A stretch of DNA of 64,000 nt. Source: an uncultured Pelagibacteraceae bacterium. GTDB lineage: Bacteria > Pseudomonadota > Alphaproteobacteria > Pelagibacterales > Pelagibacteraceae. The notes below the pieces were generated by a model. That model was given only the letters and a program-made list of their open reading frames with translations, was not told the origin of the DNA and ran no database searches. How positions within the stretch are numbered: the first letter of the stretch is position 1; each line of letters starts with the position of its first letter. Positions 8,656-16,650 of the stretch are shown piece by piece. The stretch spans positions 55,554 through 119,553 of the forward strand of contig CACGZG010000003.1 of the NCBI GenBank assembly GCA_902577525.1, written 5' to 3'. A program made the translations under genes and the position numbers.

Positions 8656-9755
8656 TTAATTAATTCTTGTTTAGTTATTTTTATATCATAACCCTCTAAT
8701 CCAATAACCTTTTTTAAAGACCTTGAAACTAAAATCATTTTTTTGATCTTTAGATCCTTAATAATTTGTGCTCCAATTCCATAATTTCTTATTTGTTTAT
8801 TATCTATTTGCTGAGTTTTTCTTTTATTTTTATAATCTTTTAATGTTTGGGTAACAGACTTTAAATTGGTGTCTTTTATAAAGACTAAAACACAATTGCT
8901 AAATTTTTTAAAATAACTTAATGTTTTGTTAAATGAATTAGGCAATTTTTGATTAAATAAATAATTTTGAACAACATTTGAAGAAATAACTCTTACTCTA
9001 GGTATTATTCCTCTTTTTATTTTTCCTTTTATCAAAACAAAATGTTCTGATCCATCTAATAAATTTTCATAAATTTTTATTTTAAATTTTTGCTTATTGA
9101 CTCTTATATCAGATGTTTTTTTTAGTCTAATTAATTTCTCCTTTTTTAATCTATAAGAGATTAAATCTTCAATCTTACCAATTTTAAGATTATGTTTTTT
9201 TGCAAAATTAAGTAAATTTTGTCCTTTAGCCATTGTTCCATCTTCATTCATAATTTCACAAATTACTGCAGAGTTATTTTTTTTGGCAATTTTAGATATA
9301 TCTACAGAAGCTTCGGTGTGACCTGCTCTCACAAGTACTCCACCGTCTTTTGCAATTATGGGAAATACATGACCTGGTGAAACAATATCTTTCTTATTAA
9401 CATTCTTTTTTGAAGCAATTTTAATAGTTCGAGCTCTATCTTTAGCGGATATACCAGTAGTTATCCCTTTTTTTGCTTCAATTGAAACTGTAAAAGCAGT
9501 TTTATTTCTTGATTGATTCACAGGAGACATCAATGACAAATTTAATCTTTTTGCTTGTAAACTGTCTAAAGCTAAACAAATTAGACCTCGACCATACTTA
9601 GCCATAAAATTTATGTTTTTAGCAGTAGTATCTGATGTAGAGATAACCAAATCACCTTCATTTTCTCTTTTTTCATCATCGACTAATATGAACATACCTC
9701 CCTTTTTGGCGATATTAATTATGGTTTCAATTGATGAATAATTACCTTTTTTCAT
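8652..9755 (-). CDS. ribB: RibBX: active-looking DHBP synthase fused to a degenerate GTP cyclohydrolase II domain
   Basis: 367 residues. Residues about 1-205 are 3,4-dihydroxy-2-butanone-4-phosphate synthase: LVDDEKRENEGDLV (acidic loop), GRGLICLAL, the intact GHTEASVDI, and CEIMNEDGTMAKG. Residues about 206-367 align with GTP cyclohydrolase II only in outline: the ending YGIGAQIIKDLKIKKM and VIGLEGYDI is kept, but the zinc site (normally a Cys, then CxC in a GDxFGSxRCDC-like stretch) is replaced by ISSNVVQNYLFNQK with no cysteines. It therefore probably supplies only the RibB activity; a true RibA would have to be elsewhere. It overlaps ribE upstream by 14 bases. Confidence 0.92.
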   Translation of the reverse strand: MKKGNYSSIETIINIAKKGGMFILVDDEKRENEGDLVISTSDTTAKNINFMAKYGRGLICLALDSLQAKRLNLSLMSPVNQSRNKTAFTVSIEAKKGITTGISAKDRARTIKIASKKNVNKKDIVSPGHVFPIIAKDGGVLVRAGHTEASVDISKIAKKNNSAVICEIMNEDGTMAKGQNLLNFAKKHNLKIGKIEDLISYRLKKEKLIRLKKTSDIRVNKQKFKIKIYENLLDGSEHFVLIKGKIKRGIIPRVRVISSNVVQNYLFNQKLPNSFNKTLSYFKKFSNCVLVFIKDTNLKSVTQTLKDYKNKRKTQQIDNKQIRNYGIGAQIIKDLKIKKMILVSRSLKKVIGLEGYDIKITKQELIK

Positions 9756-10335
9756 AAAAAAAATTCTTTACATATTTTGAAAGTATATCTATTTCAACAT
9801 TTACTAAACTTCCTTTTTTTAATTTAGATAAATTTGTTAATCTAAATGTATGTGGGATAATCCAAATTTGGAAACCTTTTTTAGTTATTTTTGATATTGT
9901 TAATGAAATACCATTTATACAAATAGAAGCTTTCTCAATAATATTTTTTTTTTCTTTAGAGGAAATCTTAAAATCAAAAAGATAAGATTTATCAATTTTT
10001 TTAATGTTAATAATTTCTCCAACTGTATCTACATGTCCTTGACATATATGACCCGATATTTTTTGTCCATATTTAAGAGGAAGTTCTAAATTAATCTGAT
10101 CATTTATTTTTATATATTTAAACTTTGATCTTTTAATCGTTTCATTAGAAAGATAAAATTCCATTTTATTTCTTATAATTGTAATAAGAGTCAAACAAAC
10201 ACCGTCACAAGCTATTGAAATACCTATATCTTTTTTGGATAATTTTATGTCTGATTTTATAAAAATATTAATACCTTTTGATCTTTTTAAAATCTTTTTT
10301 ACAATTCCTCTATTAAAAATAATTCCGTTAAACAT
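9742..10335 (-). CDS. ribE: Riboflavin synthase alpha chain
   Basis: 197 residues with two lumazine-binding repeats. Repeat one starts MFNGIIFNRGIVKKI and contains IACDGVCLTL; repeat two starts GHICQGHVDTVGEI and contains ASICINGISLTI. It dismutates two 6,7-dimethyl-8-ribityllumazine molecules to riboflavin, the last step of the pathway encoded around it. The usual Thr in the N-terminal MFTGI motif is Asn here. It lies one base downstream of ribD. Confidence 0.94.
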   Translation of the reverse strand: MFNGIIFNRGIVKKILKRSKGINIFIKSDIKLSKKDIGISIACDGVCLTLITIIRNKMEFYLSNETIKRSKFKYIKINDQINLELPLKYGQKISGHICQGHVDTVGEIINIKKIDKSYLFDFKISSKEKKNIIEKASICINGISLTISKITKKGFQIWIIPHTFRLTNLSKLKKGSLVNVEIDILSKYVKNFFYEKR

Positions 10336-10336
10336 T

Positions 10337-11443
10337 TTATCTTTTATAAATGGTTATCTTGTCTTTGGCTAGATTTGATGCAATTTTTGATTTAGTTCTA
10401 TAATATTTATTCAAAACATTATATGAGGTAAAAAATAAGTGTTTTTTACTTTTTGATAAATTTTTTGGACTTTTAAATACATAAAAAAGGTTAATTAATC
10501 TTTTTCTAAGCATATTTTTGGTTATTTTATCTCCACCTTCAACTAATAAGGTTCTTATACCTAGGGTAAATAATTTCTTTAAGATATTTTTAATGTCAAA
10601 CTTTTTTTTCTTATTTAATTTAGATTTAACTAAAATAGCCCCCTTCTTTTGAAAAGCTTTGATTTTTAACAAATTATTAGAATTATGAAAAATAATTGTA
10701 TTATCCTTTTTTAAAGATCTATAAATATATGAATTTAACTTTAAATCTAAATTTTTATCTAAAATAACTTTTTTTGGAGAAAATTTTTCATAACCTTTTA
10801 ATCGACAGTCTAATTTGGGATTATCAATATTTAGAGTATTACTTGAAATCATAATTGCATCATTTTTATATCTCAAATAATGTGAAAATTTATCGGTACT
10901 CTTGTGTGTAATTCTTTTTGTACCTTTACTATAAATAAGTCTATTTTTAGAAATAGCTATTTTTCCTGTAACGAAAGGAAGTTTTGATTTTTTGTTAATA
11001 ATATATGAATCGTATAAATCTAATGCTTTTTCCTTTAAAAGACCATTTCTAACTTTTACATTTTTTTTACTTAATATTTTAAAACTTTTACCTTTTACTC
11101 TTTTATCTATATCATTAATTGAATAGAGAACTTCTTTAATCCCACTTTTAATAATCTTATTTGTGCACGGAGGTGTTTTTCCATAATGGTTACATGGTTC
11201 AAGCGTTACGTACATTTTGGAACCAGATAGATTTTGGATTGAATTATCTATAGCATTAGACTCAGCGTGTGGTCTTCCATTAAAGCCTGTTTGACCTACA
11301 GAAATTATCTTATCATTTTTAACTATTAAGCATCCTACTGACGGATTATCACCTGTTAAACCTTTTCTTGCTTTTGCTAAATTAATAGCAATTTGCATAT
11401 ATTTCTTATCTTTTAATGTAAAACTATCTTTTTTTGTAGACAT
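10337..11443 (-). CDS. ribD: Bifunctional pyrimidine deaminase/reductase RibD
   Basis: 368 residues. The N-terminal deaminase (about 1-150) has the zinc site: [10 protein letters not shown] (His and catalytic Glu) and [18 protein letters not shown] (two Cys). The C-terminal reductase follows with [16 protein letters not shown] and [15 protein letters not shown]. It performs steps two and three of riboflavin synthesis. The first 20 bases overlap the end of nrdR, a strong sign of co-translation. The reductase half is low-complexity and Lys-rich but full length. Confidence 0.94.
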   Translation of the reverse strand: MSTKKDSFTLKDKKYMQIAINLAKARKGLTGDNPSVGCLIVKNDKIISVGQTGFNGRPHAESNAIDNSIQNLSGSKMYVTLEPCNHYGKTPPCTNKIIKSGIKEVLYSINDIDKRVKGKSFKILSKKNVKVRNGLLKEKALDLYDSYIINKKSKLPFVTGKIAISKNRLIYSKGTKRITHKSTDKFSHYLRYKNDAIMISSNTLNIDNPKLDCRLKGYEKFSPKKVILDKNLDLKLNSYIYRSLKKDNTIIFHNSNNLLKIKAFQKKGAILVKSKLNKKKKFDIKNILKKLFTLGIRTLLVEGGDKITKNMLRKRLINLFYVFKSPKNLSKSKKHLFFTSYNVLNKYYRTKSKIASNLAKDKITIYKR

Positions 11444-11882
11444 CTAATTTGTCCACAAATTGTACAAAATCTTTTTCTTCTCTAAAATTTCTATAGACGC
11501 TTGCAAACCGAACATAAGCTACTGGATCAAGATCTTTTAAACCTTCCATAACCATAGTTCCAATTGTATTAGTTGAGATTTCACTTTGGCCTAACTCCTC
11601 AAGAGATCTAGAAATTCGACTTATGAATTTTTCTGTTGTCTCTGTATCAATTGGTCTTTTTTTTAATGCTATAAATATTGACTTTGCTAGTTTATCTCTA
11701 TCAAAGGCAGATTTTCTTCCATTTTTTTTTATAACCATTATTTCTCTATACTGAACTCTTTCAAATGTAGTAAATCTAGCTCCACAAACACATAATCTTC
11801 TTCTACGTATAGCAGTACCATCCTCGGTTGGACGTGAGTCTACAACTGAGGTTTCCCCCTTTTTACATATGGAACAAATCAT
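11424..11882 (-). CDS. nrdR: Transcriptional repressor NrdR
   Basis: 152 residues. An N-terminal zinc ribbon ([20 protein letters not shown], then [17 protein letters not shown]) is followed by an ATP-cone domain ([20 protein letters not shown] ... [11 protein letters not shown]). NrdR senses ATP/dATP and represses ribonucleotide reductase genes; none of those are in this window. Its place between glyA and ribD is the standard alphaproteobacterial arrangement. It overlaps both neighbours (4 bases with glyA, 20 with ribD). Confidence 0.96.
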   Translation of the reverse strand: MICSICKKGETSVVDSRPTEDGTAIRRRRLCVCGARFTTFERVQYREIMVIKKNGRKSAFDRDKLAKSIFIALKKRPIDTETTEKFISRISRSLEELGQSEISTNTIGTMVMEGLKDLDPVAYVRFASVYRNFREEKDFVQFVDKLDVYKKR

Positions 11883-13192
11883 TTATTTAAGTTTTTATAA
11901 ATTGGAAAATTAGAACATAAATCTATGACTTCATTTCTAACTTCATTTTCCATTTTACTATTATCCTCCGGATTTTCAGATAATCCTTTAATAACTTTTG
12001 TTATCATTTTACCAACTTTTTCAAATTCTTTTAAACCAAAGCCTCTGGTTGTAGCTGCTTGCGAACCCAATCTTATTCCTGATGTAATCATTGGTTTTTC
12101 AGTATCAAATGGAATTCCATTTTTATTACAAGTAATATTAGCACGACATAAACTTTCTGAGGCTAGATTTCCTTTTACATTAAATGGTCTCAAATCAACC
12201 AACATTAAATGTGTATCTGTGCCACCAGAATAAATTTTAAAACCATTATTTTTCAGAGTTTCAGCTAATATTTTTGCATTAGCTAGAACATTTTTTATAT
12301 AAGTTTGAAATTCTGGTTTAAGTGCCTCAAAAAAGCCTGCAGCCTTTGCAGCGATTATGTGCATTAGAGGACCACCTTGATAACCTGGAAAGACAGCTGT
12401 ATCAAATTTTTTACCAAGTTCAGGATCATTAGATAATATAATACCACCTCTTGCACTTCTAAAAACTTTATGTGTCGTTGAGGTTACTACGTGTGCATAG
12501 TCACATGGGTTAGGATATCCTTTTCCTGCGACTAATCCTGAGAAATGAGCCATGTCAACCATTAGATATGCTCCAACTTTATCAGCTATTTCTCTAAATC
12601 TTTTAAAATCTATTACTCTTGAATATGCACTTCCGCCAGCAATTATTAACTTTGGTTTATGTTCTAATGCGAGTTTTTCAACATTATCATAATCAATAAG
12701 TTCAGATTTTTTATCAACATCGTAACTGATTGCATTAAACCATTTTCCTGACATTGAAATTTTTAAACCATGAGTGATATGACCGCCAGAATTTAAACTC
12801 ATACCCATAAATGTATCATTTGGTTTCAATAAAGCTAAAAAAACCGCTCCATTTGCTTGAGCTCCTGAGTGAGGTTGAACATTTGCATATTTACAATTAA
12901 ATAATTTTTTTATTCTTTCTAAAGCTAACTTTTCAGCTACATCAACATGTTCACAACCATTATAATATCTTTTACCAGGATAACCTTCAGCATATTTATT
13001 AGTTAAAACTGAACCTTGAGCTTCCAACACAGCTTGAGACACAATATTTTCTGAAGCAATTAACTCAATGTGATTTTGTTGTCTTATTAACTCATCATTA
13101 ATTGCTTTGAACAAATCTGGATCTGATTTAGATAAGCTTTTTTCAAAAAAATCTTCATATGAAGCATTAATATATTTTTTTTCACTCGACAT
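11879..13192 (-). CDS. glyA: Serine hydroxymethyltransferase
   Basis: 437 residues, full length. It interconverts serine and glycine while charging tetrahydrofolate with a one-carbon unit. Motifs are [46 protein letters not shown], and the PLP-lysine region [15 protein letters not shown]. The last deviates slightly from the common TTTTHKTLRGPRGG but keeps the His-Lys pair. It starts between rpiB and nrdR in a tight operon. Its glycine/serine/C1 role fits functionally with the sarcosine oxidase genes elsewhere in the window. Confidence 0.97.
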   Translation of the reverse strand: MSSEKKYINASYEDFFEKSLSKSDPDLFKAINDELIRQQNHIELIASENIVSQAVLEAQGSVLTNKYAEGYPGKRYYNGCEHVDVAEKLALERIKKLFNCKYANVQPHSGAQANGAVFLALLKPNDTFMGMSLNSGGHITHGLKISMSGKWFNAISYDVDKKSELIDYDNVEKLALEHKPKLIIAGGSAYSRVIDFKRFREIADKVGAYLMVDMAHFSGLVAGKGYPNPCDYAHVVTSTTHKVFRSARGGIILSNDPELGKKFDTAVFPGYQGGPLMHIIAAKAAGFFEALKPEFQTYIKNVLANAKILAETLKNNGFKIYSGGTDTHLMLVDLRPFNVKGNLASESLCRANITCNKNGIPFDTEKPMITSGIRLGSQAATTRGFGLKEFEKVGKMITKVIKGLSENPEDNSKMENEVRNEVIDLCSNFPIYKNLNK

Positions 13193-13199
13193 TTTTTAC

Positions 13200-13625
13200 C
13201 TATATTTTTTTTACTCTTTTTTTATGTCTCCCACCTTCAAATTTAGTATTAACAAAAACTTCAATACATTTAAAAGCAATATTTTTTTTTGTCAATCTTG
13301 AGCCTAATGTAATAATATTTGCATTATTATGCAATCTAGATAATTTTGTATTTTTAACCGAATAACAGACAGCAGCTCTTATTTTTTTATGTTTATTTGC
13401 AGCCATTGCCATTCCCATACCAGAGCCACAAACTAATATGCCCATATTTTTACTATTACTACTAATTTTTCGACAAAGTTTATGAGCATAATCTGGATAA
13501 TTTACAGATATTTTAGAATTATCTGTACCTAAATCATCAAACAGAAATTTTCTTTTAAATCTTTTTTTTATTTGTTCTTTAAGATTATATCCTGCATGAT
13601 CTGATGAGATAAATATTTTCTTCAA
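13200..13625 (-). CDS. rpiB: Ribose-5-phosphate isomerase B
   Basis: 141 residues of the RpiB/LacA/LacB family. It carries IFISSDHAGYNLKEQIKK, the catalytic-cysteine loop ILVCGSGMGMAMAANKHK, and RLHNNANIITLGSR. It interconverts ribulose-5-phosphate and ribose-5-phosphate; ribulose-5-phosphate is also the substrate of RibB encoded in the same operon. rpiB-glyA-nrdR-rib is a conserved alphaproteobacterial order. One base separates it from the hydroxylase gene upstream. Confidence 0.94.
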   Translation of the reverse strand: MKKIFISSDHAGYNLKEQIKKRFKRKFLFDDLGTDNSKISVNYPDYAHKLCRKISSNSKNMGILVCGSGMGMAMAANKHKKIRAAVCYSVKNTKLSRLHNNANIITLGSRLTKKNIAFKCIEVFVNTKFEGGRHKKRVKKI

Positions 13626-13626
13626 T

Positions 13627-14217
13627 TTAACTAAATTTATGATTCAGAACACATGCAACTAAGTGAATCCTGTTTTCTTCACCTCCATTAAATGCATTGT
13701 GGTATTTTGTGTTATTTGTAATCCAAACAGATCCATCAGCTGGTAAATGTTTTGCAACATTATCAATAACCATTATAGAGCCTGGGTTAGTAATTATTGG
13801 TATATGTAATCTTGGTTCAGGGTCTCTGTGCCAGCTCAAAGTTGATCTAGGCTGTTTTAATAAAATTCTAACTCTTCCAAGTTTGTATCTAGTGGATAAC
13901 ACGTCAAAAACTTCTTTGAAATAAGTATCTTTATAATCTTCAATAAATTCTGAATAAGCAGCCTCATTTATTTCTTCGTCTCGAATAACCTCTTTACCTG
14001 AGCCATCTGGTTTTGTCCAAAATACTCCTCTGGCTTTATGACCTTTTATAGATTCAGGATCCCCAGGTATTTGCGTTAAAGATATTGCTCCAAAATTTGA
14101 AACACCTTTTGGACCACTAAAATCTTTAATTTTCAACACATCCTCATACGCCTCTCGAAGTCTAACTATATCAAATTTAATATCTTGCTTTTGAAAATCG
14201 TTAAAATTTAAATTCAT
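13627..14217 (-). CDS. Aspartyl/asparaginyl beta-hydroxylase-like 2OG/Fe(II) oxygenase
   Basis: 196 residues. The C-terminal half carries an Asp_Arg_Hydrox-type jelly roll: RVRILLKQPRSTLSWHRDPE (HxD metal motif), RLHIPIITNPGS, then WITNNTKYHNAFNGGEENRIHL, giving the distal His ligand and the Arg that binds 2-oxoglutarate. The metal triad looks complete, so the enzyme should be active; the substrate is unknown. It appears to be the first gene of the rpiB-glyA-nrdR-rib operon, one base before rpiB, and has a 5' leader with paired hairpins and a good AGGAGA ribosome site. Relatives act on protein side chains or small peptides; I cannot choose between them. Confidence 0.8.
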   Translation of the reverse strand: MNLNFNDFQKQDIKFDIVRLREAYEDVLKIKDFSGPKGVSNFGAISLTQIPGDPESIKGHKARGVFWTKPDGSGKEVIRDEEINEAAYSEFIEDYKDTYFKEVFDVLSTRYKLGRVRILLKQPRSTLSWHRDPEPRLHIPIITNPGSIMVIDNVAKHLPADGSVWITNNTKYHNAFNGGEENRIHLVACVLNHKFS

Positions 14218-14230
14218 TTGTAACTAATTG

Positions 14231-14264
14231 TCTCCTGATATTGTTTAATATCTTTTTTAAGATA
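14231..14264 (-). promoter_or_regulatory. Leader of the hydroxylase operon: ribosome site plus two mutually exclusive hairpins
   Basis: On the minus strand TATCTT-AAAA-AAGATA (14264-14249) and GATATT-AAAC-AATATC (14252-14237) are two perfect 6-bp stems with 4-base loops. They share the bases GATA (14252-14249), so only one can form at a time. The second stem ends directly against AGGAGA (14236-14231), a strong Shine-Dalgarno by the standards of this window. This could gate translation of the operon, or be chance in AT-rich DNA. Confidence 0.35.
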
Positions 14265-14265
14265 A

Positions 14266-14294
14266 TTGTGTATATAACATTTGTCGCATATTAT
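14266..14294 (+). promoter_or_regulatory. Candidate sigma70 promoter for hemB
   Basis: TTGTGT (14266-14271), 17-base spacer, TATTAT (14289-14294). Transcription would begin near 14301, only about 9 bases before the ATG at 14310, making hemB almost leaderless. It lies inside the 5' extension of the ORF-track frame, which argues against the TTG start at 14241. Confidence 0.45.
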
Positions 14295-14318
14295 AAATAC
14301 TTTTTAAACATGATTACA
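14290..14318 (-). promoter_or_regulatory. Candidate -10 element for the hydroxylase-rpiB-glyA-rib operon
   Basis: The minus strand reads a consensus TATAAT (14295-14290). The -35 at 17 bases distance (TGTAAT, 14318-14313) is poor. A start near 14284 would give a leader of about 65 bases. The box coincides with the -10 of the divergent hemB promoter, so the two would compete for polymerase. Confidence 0.35.
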
Positions 14319-15296
14319 GGAAAATATCCAAGTTTAAGACTTAGACGCAATCGTAAAGCTGAATGGTGTAGGAGATTAGTAGAGGAAAATAACCTCACCT
14401 CGAATGATTTCATTTTGCCAATATTTTTAATTGATGGAAAAAATAAAAAAATAAACATCAAAACAATGCCCGATGTCTATCGTTATACCTTAGATAAACT
14501 ATTATATGTTGTTGATAAAGCTATCAAAAAAGGTTTACCGATGGTTGCATTATTTCCCTACACGGACAAAAAGAAAAAAAATCCTTTAGGGACTGAAGCA
14601 TTGAATGAGGATAATCTTGTTTGTAAAGCAATACAATTAATAAAAAAAAAATTTAAAAATGAAATTGGTATCATGTGTGATGTTGCTCTTGATCCCTATA
14701 CCTCTCACGGACACGATGGTTTACTAAAATCTGGTTATGTTCTAAATGATGAAACAAACGAAATTTTAGTTAAACAATCTATTTTACAAGCTCAAATGGG
14801 TTGTGATGTTTTAGCTCCTTCAGACATGATGGATGGAAGAATAGGCGAAATAAGAAAATCTTTAGATAAAAATGGTTTTAAAATGACTCAAATTTTATCC
14901 TATGCAATAAAATATTCTTCAAATTTTTATGGACCATTTCGTGAAGCGGTTGGTTCTAAAGGGCTGTTAAAAGGTGACAAAAAAAATTATCAAATGGATT
15001 TTAGAAATAGTCACGAAGCTTTGCGAGAAGTTTCATTAGATATCAAAGAAGGTGCGGATATGGTAATGGTGAAACCAGGATTACCATATTTAGATATAAT
15101 AAGATTAGTAAAAGATAATTTCAAGATTCCAGTTATAGCTTATCAAGTTTCAGGGGAATATAGTTTATTAATGAATGGAATAAAAAAAGGTTTTACTAAT
15201 AAGGATATAATTGTTGAAAGTTTAGTTTCATTTAAAAGGGCTGGTGCTAATGCAATTGTTAGCTATTACGCCGATAAATTAGATAAAATTATATAA
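14310..15296 (+). CDS. hemB: Delta-aminolevulinic acid dehydratase (porphobilinogen synthase), Asp-type
   Basis: I start at the ATG at 14310 (MITGKYPSLRLRRNRK, 328 residues). The ORF track begins at a TTG 69 bases earlier and adds a hydrophobic stretch that HemB lacks. The enzyme joins two 5-aminolevulinates to porphobilinogen. The metal loop reads CDVALDPYTSHGHDGLL, the Asp-rich form, not the Cys-rich zinc form, as in Mg-dependent rhizobial HemB. Active-site lysines are in APSDMMDGRIG context and MVMVKPGLPYLDI. It is transcribed alone between the divergent hydroxylase operon and convergent recO. Confidence 0.95.
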   Translation: MITGKYPSLRLRRNRKAEWCRRLVEENNLTSNDFILPIFLIDGKNKKINIKTMPDVYRYTLDKLLYVVDKAIKKGLPMVALFPYTDKKKKNPLGTEALNEDNLVCKAIQLIKKKFKNEIGIMCDVALDPYTSHGHDGLLKSGYVLNDETNEILVKQSILQAQMGCDVLAPSDMMDGRIGEIRKSLDKNGFKMTQILSYAIKYSSNFYGPFREAVGSKGLLKGDKKNYQMDFRNSHEALREVSLDIKEGADMVMVKPGLPYLDIIRLVKDNFKIPVIAYQVSGEYSLLMNGIKKGFTNKDIIVESLVSFKRAGANAIVSYYADKLDKII

Positions 15297-15312
15297 AATT
15301 ATATAAAATTAT
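15283..15312. repeat. Three perfect tandem copies of a 10-bp unit across the hemB/recO convergent junction
   Basis: ATAAAATTAT is repeated at 15283-15292, 15293-15302 and 15303-15312. It contains the hemB stop (15294-15296) and the recO stop (15309-15311 on the other strand). Because the unit length is not a multiple of three, TAA occurs in all three frames on the plus strand, and TTA does the same for the minus strand. Confidence 0.85.
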
Positions 15313-15989
15313 TTTAAAGTATTTAAAAATTGTAACCTTTCTATAGGTTGATTTAGATTGTTTGGTTTTAAAATTGTTTTTTCTAAATAATCACTTAAAA
15401 GTTTTAGTCCACTCTTTAAAGTAATCATATCTACGGATGACTCATGTTTATCAATCAAGAAATTAGGTATTATTTTTTTTTCTGAAGAAGATTTGGATAC
15501 ATACTTAACTTGATTATCAATATATTTTTTATCAACAAGCTTTTCTAATTCAAGATCGTAACCAAGCGTTTTAAATAATTCCAATTCCCAAAAAATATAT
15601 TCTTTTATCCAATTTTGATCATCTAGTAAAAGATAAAAATTTTCTAATAATTGATATATATTAGTGTTAACCTGGGACTCAGCACTTAATAATTTTACCA
15701 TTTTCATTACTGAAATTATACATGATAATTTTTGATGATTATCAAAATAAATTGGCGATAAGGCCTTATAGATTTCTATCTTGAAATATCCAAGTTTACT
15801 TTCTGACTTTGAACTAAAACTTATATGAATTTTATTTCCAATTTGAAGATAGTTTTTAATTTTTTTAGAAGTTCCTCCAAAAATAATACCAGATATTTTG
15901 CCATGATTTCTTGTATAAACCTCTGCAATTAATGAATTTTCATTATATCTATATTTTGAAAGTAAAAAACCTGTATCGTCCCAAGTCAT
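15309..15989 (-). CDS. recO: DNA repair protein RecO
   Basis: 226 residues. It begins with the RecO OB-fold pattern WDDTGFLLSKYRYNENSLIAEVYTRNHGKISGIIFGG, followed by YLQIGNKIHISF. A helical C-terminal domain follows (ELELFKTLGYDLELEKL). RecO loads RecA on SSB-coated gaps in the RecFOR pathway. The C-terminal zinc cysteines found in some RecO proteins are absent. It follows rnc by one base; era, which normally lies between rnc and recO in proteobacteria, is missing. Confidence 0.88.
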   Translation of the reverse strand: MTWDDTGFLLSKYRYNENSLIAEVYTRNHGKISGIIFGGTSKKIKNYLQIGNKIHISFSSKSESKLGYFKIEIYKALSPIYFDNHQKLSCIISVMKMVKLLSAESQVNTNIYQLLENFYLLLDDQNWIKEYIFWELELFKTLGYDLELEKLVDKKYIDNQVKYVSKSSSEKKIIPNFLIDKHESSVDMITLKSGLKLLSDYLEKTILKPNNLNQPIERLQFLNTLK

Positions 15990-15990
15990 T

Positions 15991-16650
15991 TTATTTAATA
16001 CTTTCTAAACATAAAATAGCAGCATTTTGTTCAGCATCTTTTTTTGAATTACCCTCTGCTAAAAAAAATTTAGTATTAATCAATTTTACACCAACTTTAA
16101 AAAGGGGTTTGTGTCTTGGGCCTGTATTTGAAATTAATTTGTAAACAGGTAACTTTTTAAATTTTTTTAAGGATAATTCTTGTAATTCAGTTTTAGCATC
16201 AACTTGGGTAATAATGCTATCTTTTATATTATCTGACCATAGTTCTAAAATAAATCTTTCTACAGAATTAAAACCTTTGTCTAAATATATTGATCCAATT
16301 AAAGCTTCACAACAATCAGAAAGAACTTTATTCTCTAATATATTTTTTTTCTTCACATCTAAAGTTAAGATATATTTATCAAGATTTATCTTTTTTGCAA
16401 TTTGTAAGCAAGTTTTCTTATTTACTAAGGATGCATATTTTTTATCTAATACACCTTCTTTTTCATCAGGATAAATTTCCAAAAGTTTCTTAGCAATCAC
16501 TAATCCCAAAACACGGTCACCTAAAAATTCTAATTTTTCATAATTAATCTCTTTATTATAACTTTTGTGTGTCAAGGATTTTATCAGTAAATTCTTATCT
16601 TTAAAAAATACTTTAATCTTTTTTTCTAATTTATGATAATTAATCTTCAT
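15991..16650 (-). CDS. rnc: Ribonuclease III
   Basis: 219 residues. The catalytic domain has the RNase III signature YEKLEFLGDRVLGLVIAKKL and the second acidic box SDCCEALIGSIYLDKGF. The dsRNA-binding domain follows: DAKTELQELSLKKFKKLPVYKL, HKPLFKVGVKL, GNSKKDAEQNAA. It processes rRNA precursors and double-stranded RNA. Its start overlaps the lepB stop by one base, in the usual lepB-rnc order. Confidence 0.96.
   Translation of the reverse strand: MKINYHKLEKKIKVFFKDKNLLIKSLTHKSYNKEINYEKLEFLGDRVLGLVIAKKLLEIYPDEKEGVLDKKYASLVNKKTCLQIAKKINLDKYILTLDVKKKNILENKVLSDCCEALIGSIYLDKGFNSVERFILELWSDNIKDSIITQVDAKTELQELSLKKFKKLPVYKLISNTGPRHKPLFKVGVKLINTKFFLAEGNSKKDAEQNAAILCLESIK

Noticed and set aside
10336-14217. 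Possible FMN riboswitch for the riboflavin genes
   Set aside because: Genes from rpiB to thiL are separated by a few bases or overlap, leaving no space, and the leader before the hydroxylase gene lacks RFN-type sequence.
14241-14309. N-terminal extension of HemB from a TTG
   Set aside because: Adds a hydrophobic stretch not found in HemB, overlaps the likely promoter, and the ATG at 14310 gives the normal length.
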